The position numbers and the translations under genes were made by a program. Of a stretch of DNA of 20,430 bases, positions 6,943 through 13,910 are shown piece by piece; the first letter of the stretch is position 1, and each line of letters begins with the position of its first letter. Under the pieces are notes generated by a model, which saw only the letters and a list, made by a program, of their open reading frames with translations, was not told where the DNA came from and did not search any database. This DNA comes from an uncultured Acetatifactor sp. (GTDB lineage Bacteria > Bacillota > Clostridia > Lachnospirales > Lachnospiraceae): assembly GCA_910577035.1 (NCBI GenBank), contig CAJTKW010000073.1:1-20430 (forward strand), given 5' to 3'.

Positions 6943-8276
6943 GGAAACTGGCAATGCTTTTATATAAGAAAACCTGTATTCTTGGAATTCCCGTTTTTCG
7001 CGGAAGGCGGGTGGAGTCTGAGCTGGCGCTGCTGCATCCCGGGGAGAGGGTGGAATGTGTAAAGACGGACTATTATGTGAAAAAGATCTCCATGTGCATT
7101 GCGATTCTGGCAGGCGGGGCCCTTTTAGGGGGAATGGCAAGGATCGGTGCCTGCAGAAGTGCCAGGGTGGGAGAGGGCGGCGTTATATATCGGGGGAATT
7201 TTGAGCAGGGGGAGACGCCGGTAAGGCTGGAGGCAGATGACGGAAAGAAAAAGCTGGGGTTTGAGGTTTCCGTTTGGCCCCGGATTCTGAGCAGGGAGGA
7301 GACGGAAACGCTTTCTGCCCGATTCTGGGAGAGCGTGGAGGAGCTTATTTTACATGATAATGAGGATATGACGCACATAACGTCGAATCTGTGCCTGGAG
7401 GAAAGCTATGGGGGATTTCCCTTTCGGGTAGAGTGGGAGAGCAGCAGGGAGGAGGTGCTGGACAGTGGAGGAAAGATAGGGGAAACGGACATTCCGGCAG
7501 AGATAGAGCTGCGTGCCACCCTGCGATACCGGGACTTTGCTGAAACAAGAACGCTGGAGGCGGTTGTGGTGCCGGCAAGCCTTACGCCGGAGGAGCAGGA
7601 ATACATGGAAATCAGGGAATGTCTGCTGGAGGGTGAGGAGAGAAGCCGGGCGGAGGAGGGGTGGATTCTGCCCGGGGAGTGGAATGGTAGGGAACTGAGC
7701 TGGAGCCTGGCGGCGGAGGATTACAGCTTTCTGATCTGGGGAGCTACGCCTGTGGTGGCGATTCTGATCTATCTTTCTGCCGACAGGGATCTGAGGAAGG
7801 AGCTGGAGAAGAAGCACAGAGGCCTGAGCAGAGAATATCCGGATCTGGTGCATAAGCTTGCACTTTATGTAGGTGCTGGCATGACGATCCGGGGAGCATT
7901 TCAGAAGATAGGAGGTGATTATCAGAAAAGAACGAAAAAGGGTCAGGGGGCCAGGGCAGGCTGTGAGGAGATATTGTATACCTGCCGGGAGCTCCAGGCA
8001 GGGGTGGCGGAGGGGGCCGCGTATGAGCATTTCGGAAAGAGAACCGGTCTGCGGGAATATATCCGGCTGAGTACGCTGCTGGGACAGAATCTGAAACGGG
8101 GAAGCAGCACGCTTCTTGACCGGCTTCGGGAAGAAGCGGAAAACTCCTTTGAAGAGAGTCTTCTGCGGACGAAAAAGCTGGGAGAGGAGGCGGGAACGAA
8201 GCTGCTGGCACCTATGATGGTGATGCTTGCAATAGTCATGATTATAATTATGGTCCCGGCTTTCGGGAGCATGTAA
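6930..8276 (+). CDS. tadC: TadC platform protein with large extracytoplasmic insert
   Basis: This is the second Tad platform protein, 448 residues, whereas TadC is usually near 300. The start ATG overlaps tadB by 13 bases, with AAGGAGA upstream. A first membrane segment lies at about 53-71, a second at 266-283 (WGATPVVAILIYL) and the last at 427-445. The F-type helical domain lies at 300-425 (EYPDLVHKLALYVGAGMTIRG, YIRLSTLLGQNLKRG, LGEEAGTKLLAPMM). The extra length, residues 72-264, falls between the first two membrane segments and should face outside. Part of it (about 126-215) has the rhythm of bacterial Ig-like domains (DNEDMTHITSNLCLEE, FRVEWESS, GGKIG, IELRATLRYR, LEAVVVPA). The family call is firm; the insert's nature is inferred. 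Confidence 0.88.
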   Translation: MDVLRKLAMLLYKKTCILGIPVFRGRRVESELALLHPGERVECVKTDYYVKKISMCIAILAGGALLGGMARIGACRSARVGEGGVIYRGNFEQGETPVRLEADDGKKKLGFEVSVWPRILSREETETLSARFWESVEELILHDNEDMTHITSNLCLEESYGGFPFRVEWESSREEVLDSGGKIGETDIPAEIELRATLRYRDFAETRTLEAVVVPASLTPEEQEYMEIRECLLEGEERSRAEEGWILPGEWNGRELSWSLAAEDYSFLIWGATPVVAILIYLSADRDLRKELEKKHRGLSREYPDLVHKLALYVGAGMTIRGAFQKIGGDYQKRTKKGQGARAGCEEILYTCRELQAGVAEGAAYEHFGKRTGLREYIRLSTLLGQNLKRGSSTLLDRLREEAENSFEESLLRTKKLGEEAGTKLLAPMMVMLAIVMIIIMVPAFGSM

Positions 8277-8282
8277 CAGACA

Positions 8283-8320
8283 ATAAACGGGGCTTTTGCC
8301 CGATGGGCGCCGCCGTTTAT
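8283..8320 (+). other. Stem-loop between tadC and the pilin gene
   Basis: ATAAACGG (8283-8290) pairs with CCGTTTAT (8313-8320), enclosing a second inverted repeat GGGC-TTTT-GCCC (8290-8301). It is not followed by a T run, so it is more likely an mRNA processing or stabilising element than a full terminator. It lies in the 99-base gap before the pilin gene. Confidence 0.5.
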
Positions 8321-8375
8321 AAGACGCCGTAAGTATGGCTGATACACAGTAAAAAGAAAAGGAGAATAAAACTAT

Positions 8376-8597
8376 ATGAGAAAAACAGAGGAAATGTATA
8401 TGGAAACGTATGTGGAAAACGAAGGCAGATTAAAGTGCTGGAGGGATTTTCTGTGGGAAGAGGATGGCATGGGTACGGTGGAGGTCATCCTGATAATCGT
8501 GGTTCTTGTGGGCCTGGTCATTCTCTTTAAAGATCAGATTACAAAGATCGTAAACAACCTGTTCAGTAAGATTACAACTCAGACAGGTAAAGTCTGA
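8376..8597 (+). CDS. flp: Flp-type (Flp1) type IVb pilin precursor
   Basis: This is the major pilin subunit of the Tad pilus. The precursor is 73 residues: a 31-residue cytoplasmic leader, then a single hydrophobic helix and a short polar tail. The processing site reads EEDG/MGTVE, with cleavage expected after Gly31 and the required Glu at +5 (Glu36). The hydrophobic stretch is VEVILIIVVLVGLVILF. The start ATG follows AAAAGGAG; ATGs at codons 7 and 9 would shorten the leader. It stands behind a 99-base gap holding a stem-loop, unlike the overlapping genes upstream, so its mRNA may be separately processed. The next gene begins immediately after its stop. Confidence 0.9.
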   Translation: MRKTEEMYMETYVENEGRLKCWRDFLWEEDGMGTVEVILIIVVLVGLVILFKDQITKIVNNLFSKITTQTGKV

Positions 8598-10040
8598 ATG
8601 AGGCGGGAAAATGCTTATCTGACGGTATATCTTGCGCTTTGCCTGGCGGTGGTCCTGTCCCTGTACCTGGCTCTGATTGAGGGAGCCAGGCGCAGCGGGG
8701 CCGCTATGGAGGCTGTTTGTGCCGGGGAGACGGGGATGCAGAATATTATGGCGGAATATCACCGCGAACTGATGAACCGCTTTAACCTGTTTGCCATTGA
8801 CTCCTCTTATGGCACGGATGTATGCGGGAAGAAAAAAACGGAAGCACACCTTATGGGATATTTGAAAAAGAATCTGGGCATGGACGGAATTCCTGGAGGC
8901 AGTTACTTATATCGGGATTTTATGGGGCTTCAGGCGGATGATGCAGAGGTGACAGCAGTGTCAATTATGACGGACGAAGGGGGTGCGGTATTCAGAAAGA
9001 TGGCGATAGAGGCGATAAGCGATGACGTGGGCCTGGATCTGGTGGATCAGGTACAGGACTGGCTGTCCGTTGTGAAGGTAAACGGTCTGGATCAGACGGA
9101 GTATGACGAGCAGCGACAGCAGGCGGAAGAGACCATTGCCGGGTATGACGGTAAGGAGGTGCAGATTTCCGAGACGGAAAGCGTGTGCGTGGAGGTGGAT
9201 AATCCGGCAGAACAGATCAATGCGAAACGGGGACTGGGTATATTACATCTGGTTATAGAGGAGGAAAGTACCCTTTCAAGTAAGAGGATAGACAGTGCCG
9301 GACTGGTGGGATACCGCAGAAAACAGGGAAATATCAACGTGGGAAATATGCCGGCTCAGTCCGCCGACAGTCTGTGGGACAAAATTTTGTTCCAGGAATA
9401 TCTGTTGAAATATCTGGAGTGTTACGGAGGTGAGGACAGGAACGGAGCGCTTGCCTATCAGATTGAGTATCTGATTGCCGGAAAGGATTATGACACGGAT
9501 AACCTGCAGAGTGTGGCTCTCAGATTAAGCGGAATACGGGAAGCCGCCAATGTAGTCTATCTGCTCACAGACGCGGAAAAGATGCTGGAGATCGAAGCGG
9601 CTGCAATCCTTGCCTGCGGAGTGATAGCACTACCGGTACTGATACCTGTGGTGAAAACGGTCATTCTGTTTGGCTGGGCGTACGCCGAAAGCCTTCATGA
9701 TGTGAAGGTATTGCTGGAAGGGGGGAAGGTTCCCCTGATTAAGGACAGGAGCAGCTGGCACTATTCTCTGGAAGGTGCACTGCAGGGTGCGGCAGAACCG
9801 GAGGCGGAGGCCGGGACGGGTTTGTCATATCAGGATTACCTGAGGATACTGATGCTGCTGACGGACCTGGATACTCTGACAATGCGTGCCATGGATATGG
9901 TGGAAGGAGATCTACGCCTGACGCCGGGAAATGCCGGATTTCGTCTGGATGCCTGTTATGCGGGAATCGAGGCAGTAATGCACATCAGCAGCACATATGG
10001 GTATCATTATGAGCTGCGCAGGAAAAGATTTTATCAGTAA
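8598..10040 (+). CDS. DUF5702-like Tad-associated membrane protein (TadG-like)
   Basis: This is a 480-residue protein starting directly after the pilin stop, with little ribosome site of its own (coupled translation likely). The N-terminus, ENAYLTVYLALCLAVVLSLYLALIEGAR, is a pilin-like hydrophobic helix of the sort seen in TadG/DUF5702 proteins of clostridial Tad loci. It lacks the +5 Glu (Tyr instead), so processing by a prepilin peptidase is doubtful. A second hydrophobic region lies near residues 333-360 (AAAILACGVIALPVLIPVVK). The rest is mixed helical and strand sequence, expected outside the membrane. The likely role is a minor structural or surface component of the pilus machine; the DUF assignment is from memory of family pattern. 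Confidence 0.75.
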   Translation: MRRENAYLTVYLALCLAVVLSLYLALIEGARRSGAAMEAVCAGETGMQNIMAEYHRELMNRFNLFAIDSSYGTDVCGKKKTEAHLMGYLKKNLGMDGIPGGSYLYRDFMGLQADDAEVTAVSIMTDEGGAVFRKMAIEAISDDVGLDLVDQVQDWLSVVKVNGLDQTEYDEQRQQAEETIAGYDGKEVQISETESVCVEVDNPAEQINAKRGLGILHLVIEEESTLSSKRIDSAGLVGYRRKQGNINVGNMPAQSADSLWDKILFQEYLLKYLECYGGEDRNGALAYQIEYLIAGKDYDTDNLQSVALRLSGIREAANVVYLLTDAEKMLEIEAAAILACGVIALPVLIPVVKTVILFGWAYAESLHDVKVLLEGGKVPLIKDRSSWHYSLEGALQGAAEPEAEAGTGLSYQDYLRILMLLTDLDTLTMRAMDMVEGDLRLTPGNAGFRLDACYAGIEAVMHISSTYGYHYELRRKRFYQ

Positions 10041-10057
10041 AAACGGGGGAAACAGTG

Positions 10058-10975
10058 ATGGCTTTTTTATGGAACAGAAAAAAGAAACCGAAAATCGAGT
10101 CACAAAAACCTTCTCCCGTAAACTATGACAATCAACCGGGTTTTGCCCGAAACCCGAATTCTGATTTCGTTAAAAAGCTGTCACTGTTTGCCCCGTTTTT
10201 GAAAGAGGTGCAGGCCGGAATGACGGTGGAGGCAGCCGTGGCGTTGCCCGTATGTCTTTTGTTCCTTATGAATTTGAGCTATGCAGTGGAGATTATAAGG
10301 CTGCATAATAATCTTCAGTACGGGCTGTGGGATGCAGGCAGCCGGGTTGCCGTTTACGGCTGCGAACAGGGAGCAGACGCACTTTCGGTTCTCGCGGCGG
10401 ATGTCTACGTGGCAGCCAGTCTGCGGGGCAGTCTGGGCGAGGATTACCTGGAGCATTCGCCGCTGGTCCGCGGGAGCAGCGGGCTGGAGCTTTGGGGTAC
10501 TCGCCTGTCAGACACGGGGAATGAGGCGGATCTTGTACTGGCCTCTCAGGTGGGGCCGATGTCTCCGCTGGCGGGCTTTAAACCCTTCTATCTGGTGAAC
10601 CGCTGTTATGTCAGGCTGTGGACCGGATATGACGTTACTGCAAAGGAGGAGGAGGCAGAATATGTTTATGTGGCGGAGAACGGAACGGTTTCCCATAAGG
10701 ACAGAAACTGTACGCATTTAATACTTTCCGTTCATAGTGCTGCCGGAGAAGAAGCGGGGAAGCTGAAAAATCAGTGGGGGCAGAAATACGGCCCATGCGA
10801 TAAATGCGGAAAGGGAGAAATGCCGGATACCGTCTATGTGACGGATGAAGGAATTTGTTACCATTACAGGGAGGACTGCTCGGGGATAAAGAGAACCGTA
10901 ACCTCGCTGACTGCCGGAGAGGCTGCGGGGTATCCTTCCTGCAGCCGGTGCGGAGGGGAGTCATGTGAGGATTAG
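10058..10975 (+). CDS. TadE-like pseudopilin with tandem Cys/His modules
   Basis: The protein has 305 residues from ATG 10058 (GGGGGA site with 7-base spacing; the GTG at 10055 is too close). The cytoplasmic leader is about 53 residues. The pseudopilin motif is QA/GMTVEAAVALP, with Glu58 at +5 if cleavage follows Ala53, then a hydrophobic helix to about residue 78. The mature part ends in two copies of a short module. Copy 1 has YVYVAENGTVSH, His213, Cys218 and PCDKC (247-250). Copy 2 has TVYVTDEGICYH, His269, Cys274 and PSCSRC (295-298). The H-x4-C...C-x2-C arrangement resembles small zinc-site domains found on some secreted proteins. It is probably a minor pilin presenting these modules at the surface; metal binding is inferred. 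Confidence 0.8.
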   Translation: MAFLWNRKKKPKIESQKPSPVNYDNQPGFARNPNSDFVKKLSLFAPFLKEVQAGMTVEAAVALPVCLLFLMNLSYAVEIIRLHNNLQYGLWDAGSRVAVYGCEQGADALSVLAADVYVAASLRGSLGEDYLEHSPLVRGSSGLELWGTRLSDTGNEADLVLASQVGPMSPLAGFKPFYLVNRCYVRLWTGYDVTAKEEEAEYVYVAENGTVSHKDRNCTHLILSVHSAAGEEAGKLKNQWGQKYGPCDKCGKGEMPDTVYVTDEGICYHYREDCSGIKRTVTSLTAGEAAGYPSCSRCGGESCED

Positions 10976-10982
10976 TGTGAAG

Positions 10983-11129
10983 GGAATGAAGATTTTCTAA
11001 GGCTGGAAAGTACCCAGCCTAAGAAAATCTAAGTCATTCCTCGAAGAATCGCAAGAACGGCGATTCTTCCTGCTCGATTTCACGGATTGTTTGTGCCGCT
11101 TTCGACGGCACTGCCGCCGTTGCCGGCAT
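10983..11129 (-). repeat. Hairpin-rich intergenic element with 31-codon ORF
   Basis: The 188 bases between the pseudopilin and the second peptidase hold three consecutive inverted repeats. The first is a long imperfect hairpin, 10983-11040: 7 bp GGAATGA/TCATTCC, a 3-base bulge, 9 bp AGATTTTCT/AGAAAATCT, one mismatch, and 7 bp AGGCTGG/CCAGCCT. The second is a perfect 10-bp stem, 11043-11069 (GAAGAATCGC/GCGATTCTTC). The third is GTGCCG/CGGCAC, 11093-11111. On the minus strand a 31-codon ORF (11129 to 11034) begins MPATAAVPSKAAQTIREIEQ and ends SPFLRFFEE, without a clear ribosome site. The first hairpin lacks a T run on either strand. It looks like a repeat-type or small mobile palindromic element inserted in the operon. 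Confidence 0.45.
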
Positions 11130-11163
11130 GTCGGAAAGTGTGAAGAGAATTGGAGGGAAAAAG

Positions 11164-11601
11164 ATGTGGAAGGAAGCGTTGACGGCCGCCTGGCTGATCC
11201 CCATGAGCATTATGGATACAAAAAGCAAAAGGGTGCCGGTGTGGATGTTGTGGATCGGAACGGCCGCAGCAGCGGGGGTATTGATTTTTGAAGGAATAAA
11301 TGAAGGTCCGGATGTCCTGCAGATATGCCGGAGCCTGATTCCGGGGATTGTTCTGATGGCTACCGCCCTTGCTACCGGGAAAGCAGGCATGGCGGACGGC
11401 ATTATTTTAATCCTGCTGGGGGCTTTGACGGGATATAAGGATTGTATGGCGGCAGCGCTGGGAGGGCTTTTGCTGATCGCACTGTTGTCAGTAATTCTGC
11501 TGGCGCTGCGCAAAGTAAAACGGAGTACCAAAATTCCGTTTGTGCCATTTTTGACAGTGGGCTGGATACTCACTGTCTGTGGGAGGTGGATGGGGCAATG
11601 A
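11164..11601 (+). CDS. Second A24-type prepilin peptidase, variant motif
   Basis: This is a 145-residue polytopic membrane protein. The ATG at 11164 is chosen because GGAGGG lies 6 bases ahead; the in-frame ATG at 11128 has none and falls in the hairpin element. The first aspartate region reads SIMDTKSKRVP (Asp18). The second reads KAGMADGIILILLG (Asp78), so the usual GxGD is GMAD. Both aspartates are kept, but the glycine before the second is alanine. The C-terminal SRSTKIP-like ending (KIPFVPFLTVGWIL) is typical of clostridial members of this family. Its gene lies between two pseudopilin genes and overlaps the next by four bases (ATGA), suggesting these pseudopilins as substrates. Activity is likely but not certain. 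Confidence 0.8.
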   Translation: MWKEALTAAWLIPMSIMDTKSKRVPVWMLWIGTAAAAGVLIFEGINEGPDVLQICRSLIPGIVLMATALATGKAGMADGIILILLGALTGYKDCMAAALGGLLLIALLSVILLALRKVKRSTKIPFVPFLTVGWILTVCGRWMGQ

Positions 11602-12035
11602 AAGAAAACGCTTATTTTACGGTGGAGGCTGCGATGGTGCTGTCCTTGGTTACAAGTGCAATGCTCCTTACGGTGTTTCTCTTTATTTTCCAATATGACC
11701 GATGTCTGTTGGAACAGGATATGAACGTTCTGGCGGTCTGTGCGGCAACGGTAACGGCGGATAGCAGGGATGCCCTGGAGGAAGCTGTCAGGCAGAGGGC
11801 AACGGGAATCTTTACAGATAAGTATGTGACCTGGAAAATGGAGGAGCTGGAGGCCGTTGTGAACGGTGACCGGGTAATTGTGAAAGGCAGGGGCAGCCTG
11901 ACGCTGCCGGTGCCGGAATGGAATTTCTTTGGAAATGATAACATATGGAGTGCAGGGATACAGAGAGAGACACGTCGGATTTCCCCGGCAGACCTTATCC
12001 GGTTATATCGAAAGATTAAGGGGTATGAACCATAA
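11598..12035 (+). CDS. Small TadE-like pseudopilin
   Basis: This is a 145-residue protein from the ATG that overlaps the previous stop; GGGAGGTGG upstream serves as ribosome site. The N-terminus, KENAYFTVEAAMVLSLVTSA, has a pseudopilin processing motif after only five residues: cleavage after Ala5 would put Glu10 at +5. A hydrophobic helix runs to about residue 31, followed by a domain of about 110 residues with helix then strands (VVNGDRVIVKGRGSLTLPVPEW), typical of TadE/TadF-like minor pilins. The very short leader contrasts with the 53-residue leader of the other pseudopilin in the operon. It is probably an assembly-initiating minor pilin. Confidence 0.82.
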   Translation: MKENAYFTVEAAMVLSLVTSAMLLTVFLFIFQYDRCLLEQDMNVLAVCAATVTADSRDALEEAVRQRATGIFTDKYVTWKMEELEAVVNGDRVIVKGRGSLTLPVPEWNFFGNDNIWSAGIQRETRRISPADLIRLYRKIKGYEP

Positions 12036-12061
12036 ATATTTTGTAGTAGGAGGAAATAAAG

Positions 12062-13216
12062 TTGCGTACGGAATTTGTAAGAAGCCTGAATTGTAATTAT
12101 GCAAGGATTCTTTTGGACGAAAAGCCGGAAGAAAAGAGGTATCAGTATTGCATTTTAAACAGGGGAGGCATCAGGGGACTACTTCCCTGCAGCCTGCGGT
12201 ATATTAACGGAGAAGCTTATTTATACTATGATATATCATCAAAGCAGAATATAAAGCAACTGTATGGAGGACGCTGTATTACCAGAGCCGGAATAACGGA
12301 TTTTATATGGAGCTTTCGGCAGATCGAGCAGGAGCTGGGGCGCTTTCTCCTGGACAGAAGCAATGTCCTCTGGTATCCGGAGCTGATCTACCAGGATCTG
12401 GAAAGTAATGTGTTTTCTTTCCTGTACTTCCCTTATCATGAGGGTGACAGCGGCTTCAAGGAGCTTCTGGAATTCTGGGTGGAGCGGATTGATTATGATG
12501 ATGAAGGGCTGGTTGACTGTGTTTATCAAATATATGAACAGTATGAGAGAAACGGCGAGGCCTATCTGCAGGCAAAGATCTATGAGGATGTGGAAAAGCT
12601 GGAAGATACGGAGGAACCGGCCGTTAGTATAAAGGATGTGGAGACCATTCATCCTGTCGGGCAGCCGGTTGATCTATTTGATGAGGAATGGGGAAAGGCT
12701 GAAGTGGAAAGGGCGGAGAGTGAAAAAGCGGAAGCAGCCGAACCGGACAGGAAAAAGCATCTTTTCAGCATTTTTGAGGGTAAGAAGAAAAAGGAGCGGG
12801 AAATGCGTAACAAATACCGTCAGAGCATGCAGGAGTGCATGAACGGCTATGCTGTTGCAGAAGAAACGCCTTATGAGGAAGAATACGGGAGAACAATTTA
12901 TCTGGAAGGTTCCTCGGAGGAAAAAAGAAAGAAAAGAGAAATTTGTACACCGGAGGGCAGGATACTGGCGGAGCTTGACAGGCCTATTACCACCATCGGC
13001 AAGAGGAAGGAGGAAGCCGACATTATTTTGGAGGATGTGTCCGTCAGCAGACTTCATGCCAGGGTTGTAAAAGAGAAAGAAACGTATTATATCGAGGATT
13101 TGAATTCTACTAACGGAACCTTTAAAAACGGCCTGCAGCTGCAGCCTTATGAAAGGAGGGAGCTGGAACCGGAAGATGAAATCAGGACAGGGAGGGTTCT
13201 CATGGTTTTCCGATAG
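12062..13216 (+). CDS. DUF6382-like protein with C-terminal FHA domain
   Basis: The protein has 384 residues from a TTG start behind TAGGAGG. Residues 1-180 match the DUF6382-type N-terminal domain seen with FHA domains in clostridia (strands, then a LLEFWVERIDYDDEGLVDCVYQIYEQY-type helical segment). Residues 210-300 are highly charged, Glu/Lys-rich and probably a flexible or coiled linker. Residues about 300-384 form an FHA domain: TTIGKRKEEADIIL, the phosphothreonine-pocket motif SRLHARV, and NSTNGTFKNG, all key residues present. FHA domains bind phosphothreonine peptides, so this could link a Ser/Thr kinase to pilus assembly. The kinase is not in the window. Position at the end of the Tad operon is typical. 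Confidence 0.88.
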   Translation: MRTEFVRSLNCNYARILLDEKPEEKRYQYCILNRGGIRGLLPCSLRYINGEAYLYYDISSKQNIKQLYGGRCITRAGITDFIWSFRQIEQELGRFLLDRSNVLWYPELIYQDLESNVFSFLYFPYHEGDSGFKELLEFWVERIDYDDEGLVDCVYQIYEQYERNGEAYLQAKIYEDVEKLEDTEEPAVSIKDVETIHPVGQPVDLFDEEWGKAEVERAESEKAEAAEPDRKKHLFSIFEGKKKKEREMRNKYRQSMQECMNGYAVAEETPYEEEYGRTIYLEGSSEEKRKKREICTPEGRILAELDRPITTIGKRKEEADIILEDVSVSRLHARVVKEKETYYIEDLNSTNGTFKNGLQLQPYERRELEPEDEIRTGRVLMVFR

Positions 13217-13260
13217 AGTGATTGAAAAACGAATCGGAGTGTGTTACTCTGTAAATAAAA

Positions 13261-13276
13261 CTGCGGATGCCCGCAG
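13261..13276 (+). other. Hairpin between the FHA gene and the rhomboid gene
   Basis: A perfect 6-bp stem CTGCGG/CCGCAG with loop ATGC lies in the 86-base gap. There is no T run, so it is not an obvious terminator. A weak TTGAAA at 13222 has no good -10 partner. Confidence 0.35.
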
Positions 13277-13302
13277 CCGGGCCAATTGCCTTGAGGTGAC
13301 AG

Positions 13303-13899
13303 ATGTTGAAAAGGTGGAAGGAATTACCTGTTGTCAGCGGAACAATCGTGGCTGCCAATATTGTAGTATATATTCTGTGTATCGTTACCGGCAGCCGTCT
13401 GTACAAAATGGGAAATCTGAATGTCATAGATGTTCTGATAAACAGGGAATACGGCCGTGTGGTATGGGCAATGTTCCTTCACATTGGGGTTTCTCATATT
13501 TTAAACAATATGTTGATCCTTTTCTTTATGGGAGCTATGATAGAAAAGGAAACAGGGCACATATGTTATATGCTGCTGTATTTTCTTTCGGGAGTCGGCG
13601 GGAATCTGGTATCCCTTTATGCCAAGGCTGTAAATAATGACATGTCCGCATCTGTGGGAGCAAGCGCTGCGGTGTTTGGGCTGGATGGTGTTCTGCTTGC
13701 CCTGGTATTGTTTTCCGGCAGGAAAATGGCGACCGTGACACCGGCAAGGGTTGTGGCAATGATCCTGCTTTCGCTCTATAATGGTTTCAGCGGAGAAAAC
13801 ATTGATAATGCCGCTCATGTGGGTGGTTTGATTATAGGATTCCTGGGTGGATGCGTGGTGTCTGTAATACAGCGCGGAAAAAATAAAAAGCAGCAGTAG
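13303..13899 (+). CDS. Rhomboid family intramembrane serine protease
   Basis: This protease cleaves membrane helices of other proteins inside the lipid bilayer. It has 198 residues and six predicted membrane segments, the basic bacterial rhomboid core. Catalytic motif: VGASAAVFGL with nucleophile Ser121. The partner His172 is in NAAHVGGLIIG. The HILNN motif (SHILNNMLILFFMG) in segment 2 is present. The usual GxSG is GASA here, a tolerated variant. GAGGTGAC precedes the ATG. The gene follows the Tad operon after 86 bases and may be co-transcribed. Substrates are unknown; pilus or surface proteins are a possibility by context only. Confidence 0.92.
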   Translation: MLKRWKELPVVSGTIVAANIVVYILCIVTGSRLYKMGNLNVIDVLINREYGRVVWAMFLHIGVSHILNNMLILFFMGAMIEKETGHICYMLLYFLSGVGGNLVSLYAKAVNNDMSASVGASAAVFGLDGVLLALVLFSGRKMATVTPARVVAMILLSLYNGFSGENIDNAAHVGGLIIGFLGGCVVSVIQRGKNKKQQ

Positions 13900-13910
13900 G
13901 AGGTGCGGGT

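Noticed and set aside
7350..8030. 226-codon minus-strand open frame under tadC
   Set aside because: Shadow of the high-GC tadC codons; rich in Leu/Pro/Arg/His, as expected from reverse reading.
11034..11693. 219-codon minus-strand open frame across the second peptidase
   Set aside because: Antisense to a well-supported peptidase and pseudopilin start, with no ribosome site and low-complexity composition. Only its last 31 codons, lying in non-coding DNA, were kept as a candidate.
13149..13637. Plus-strand 162-codon frame bridging the FHA and rhomboid genes
   Set aside because: Out-of-frame reading of both genes; rhomboid motifs are in the other frame.
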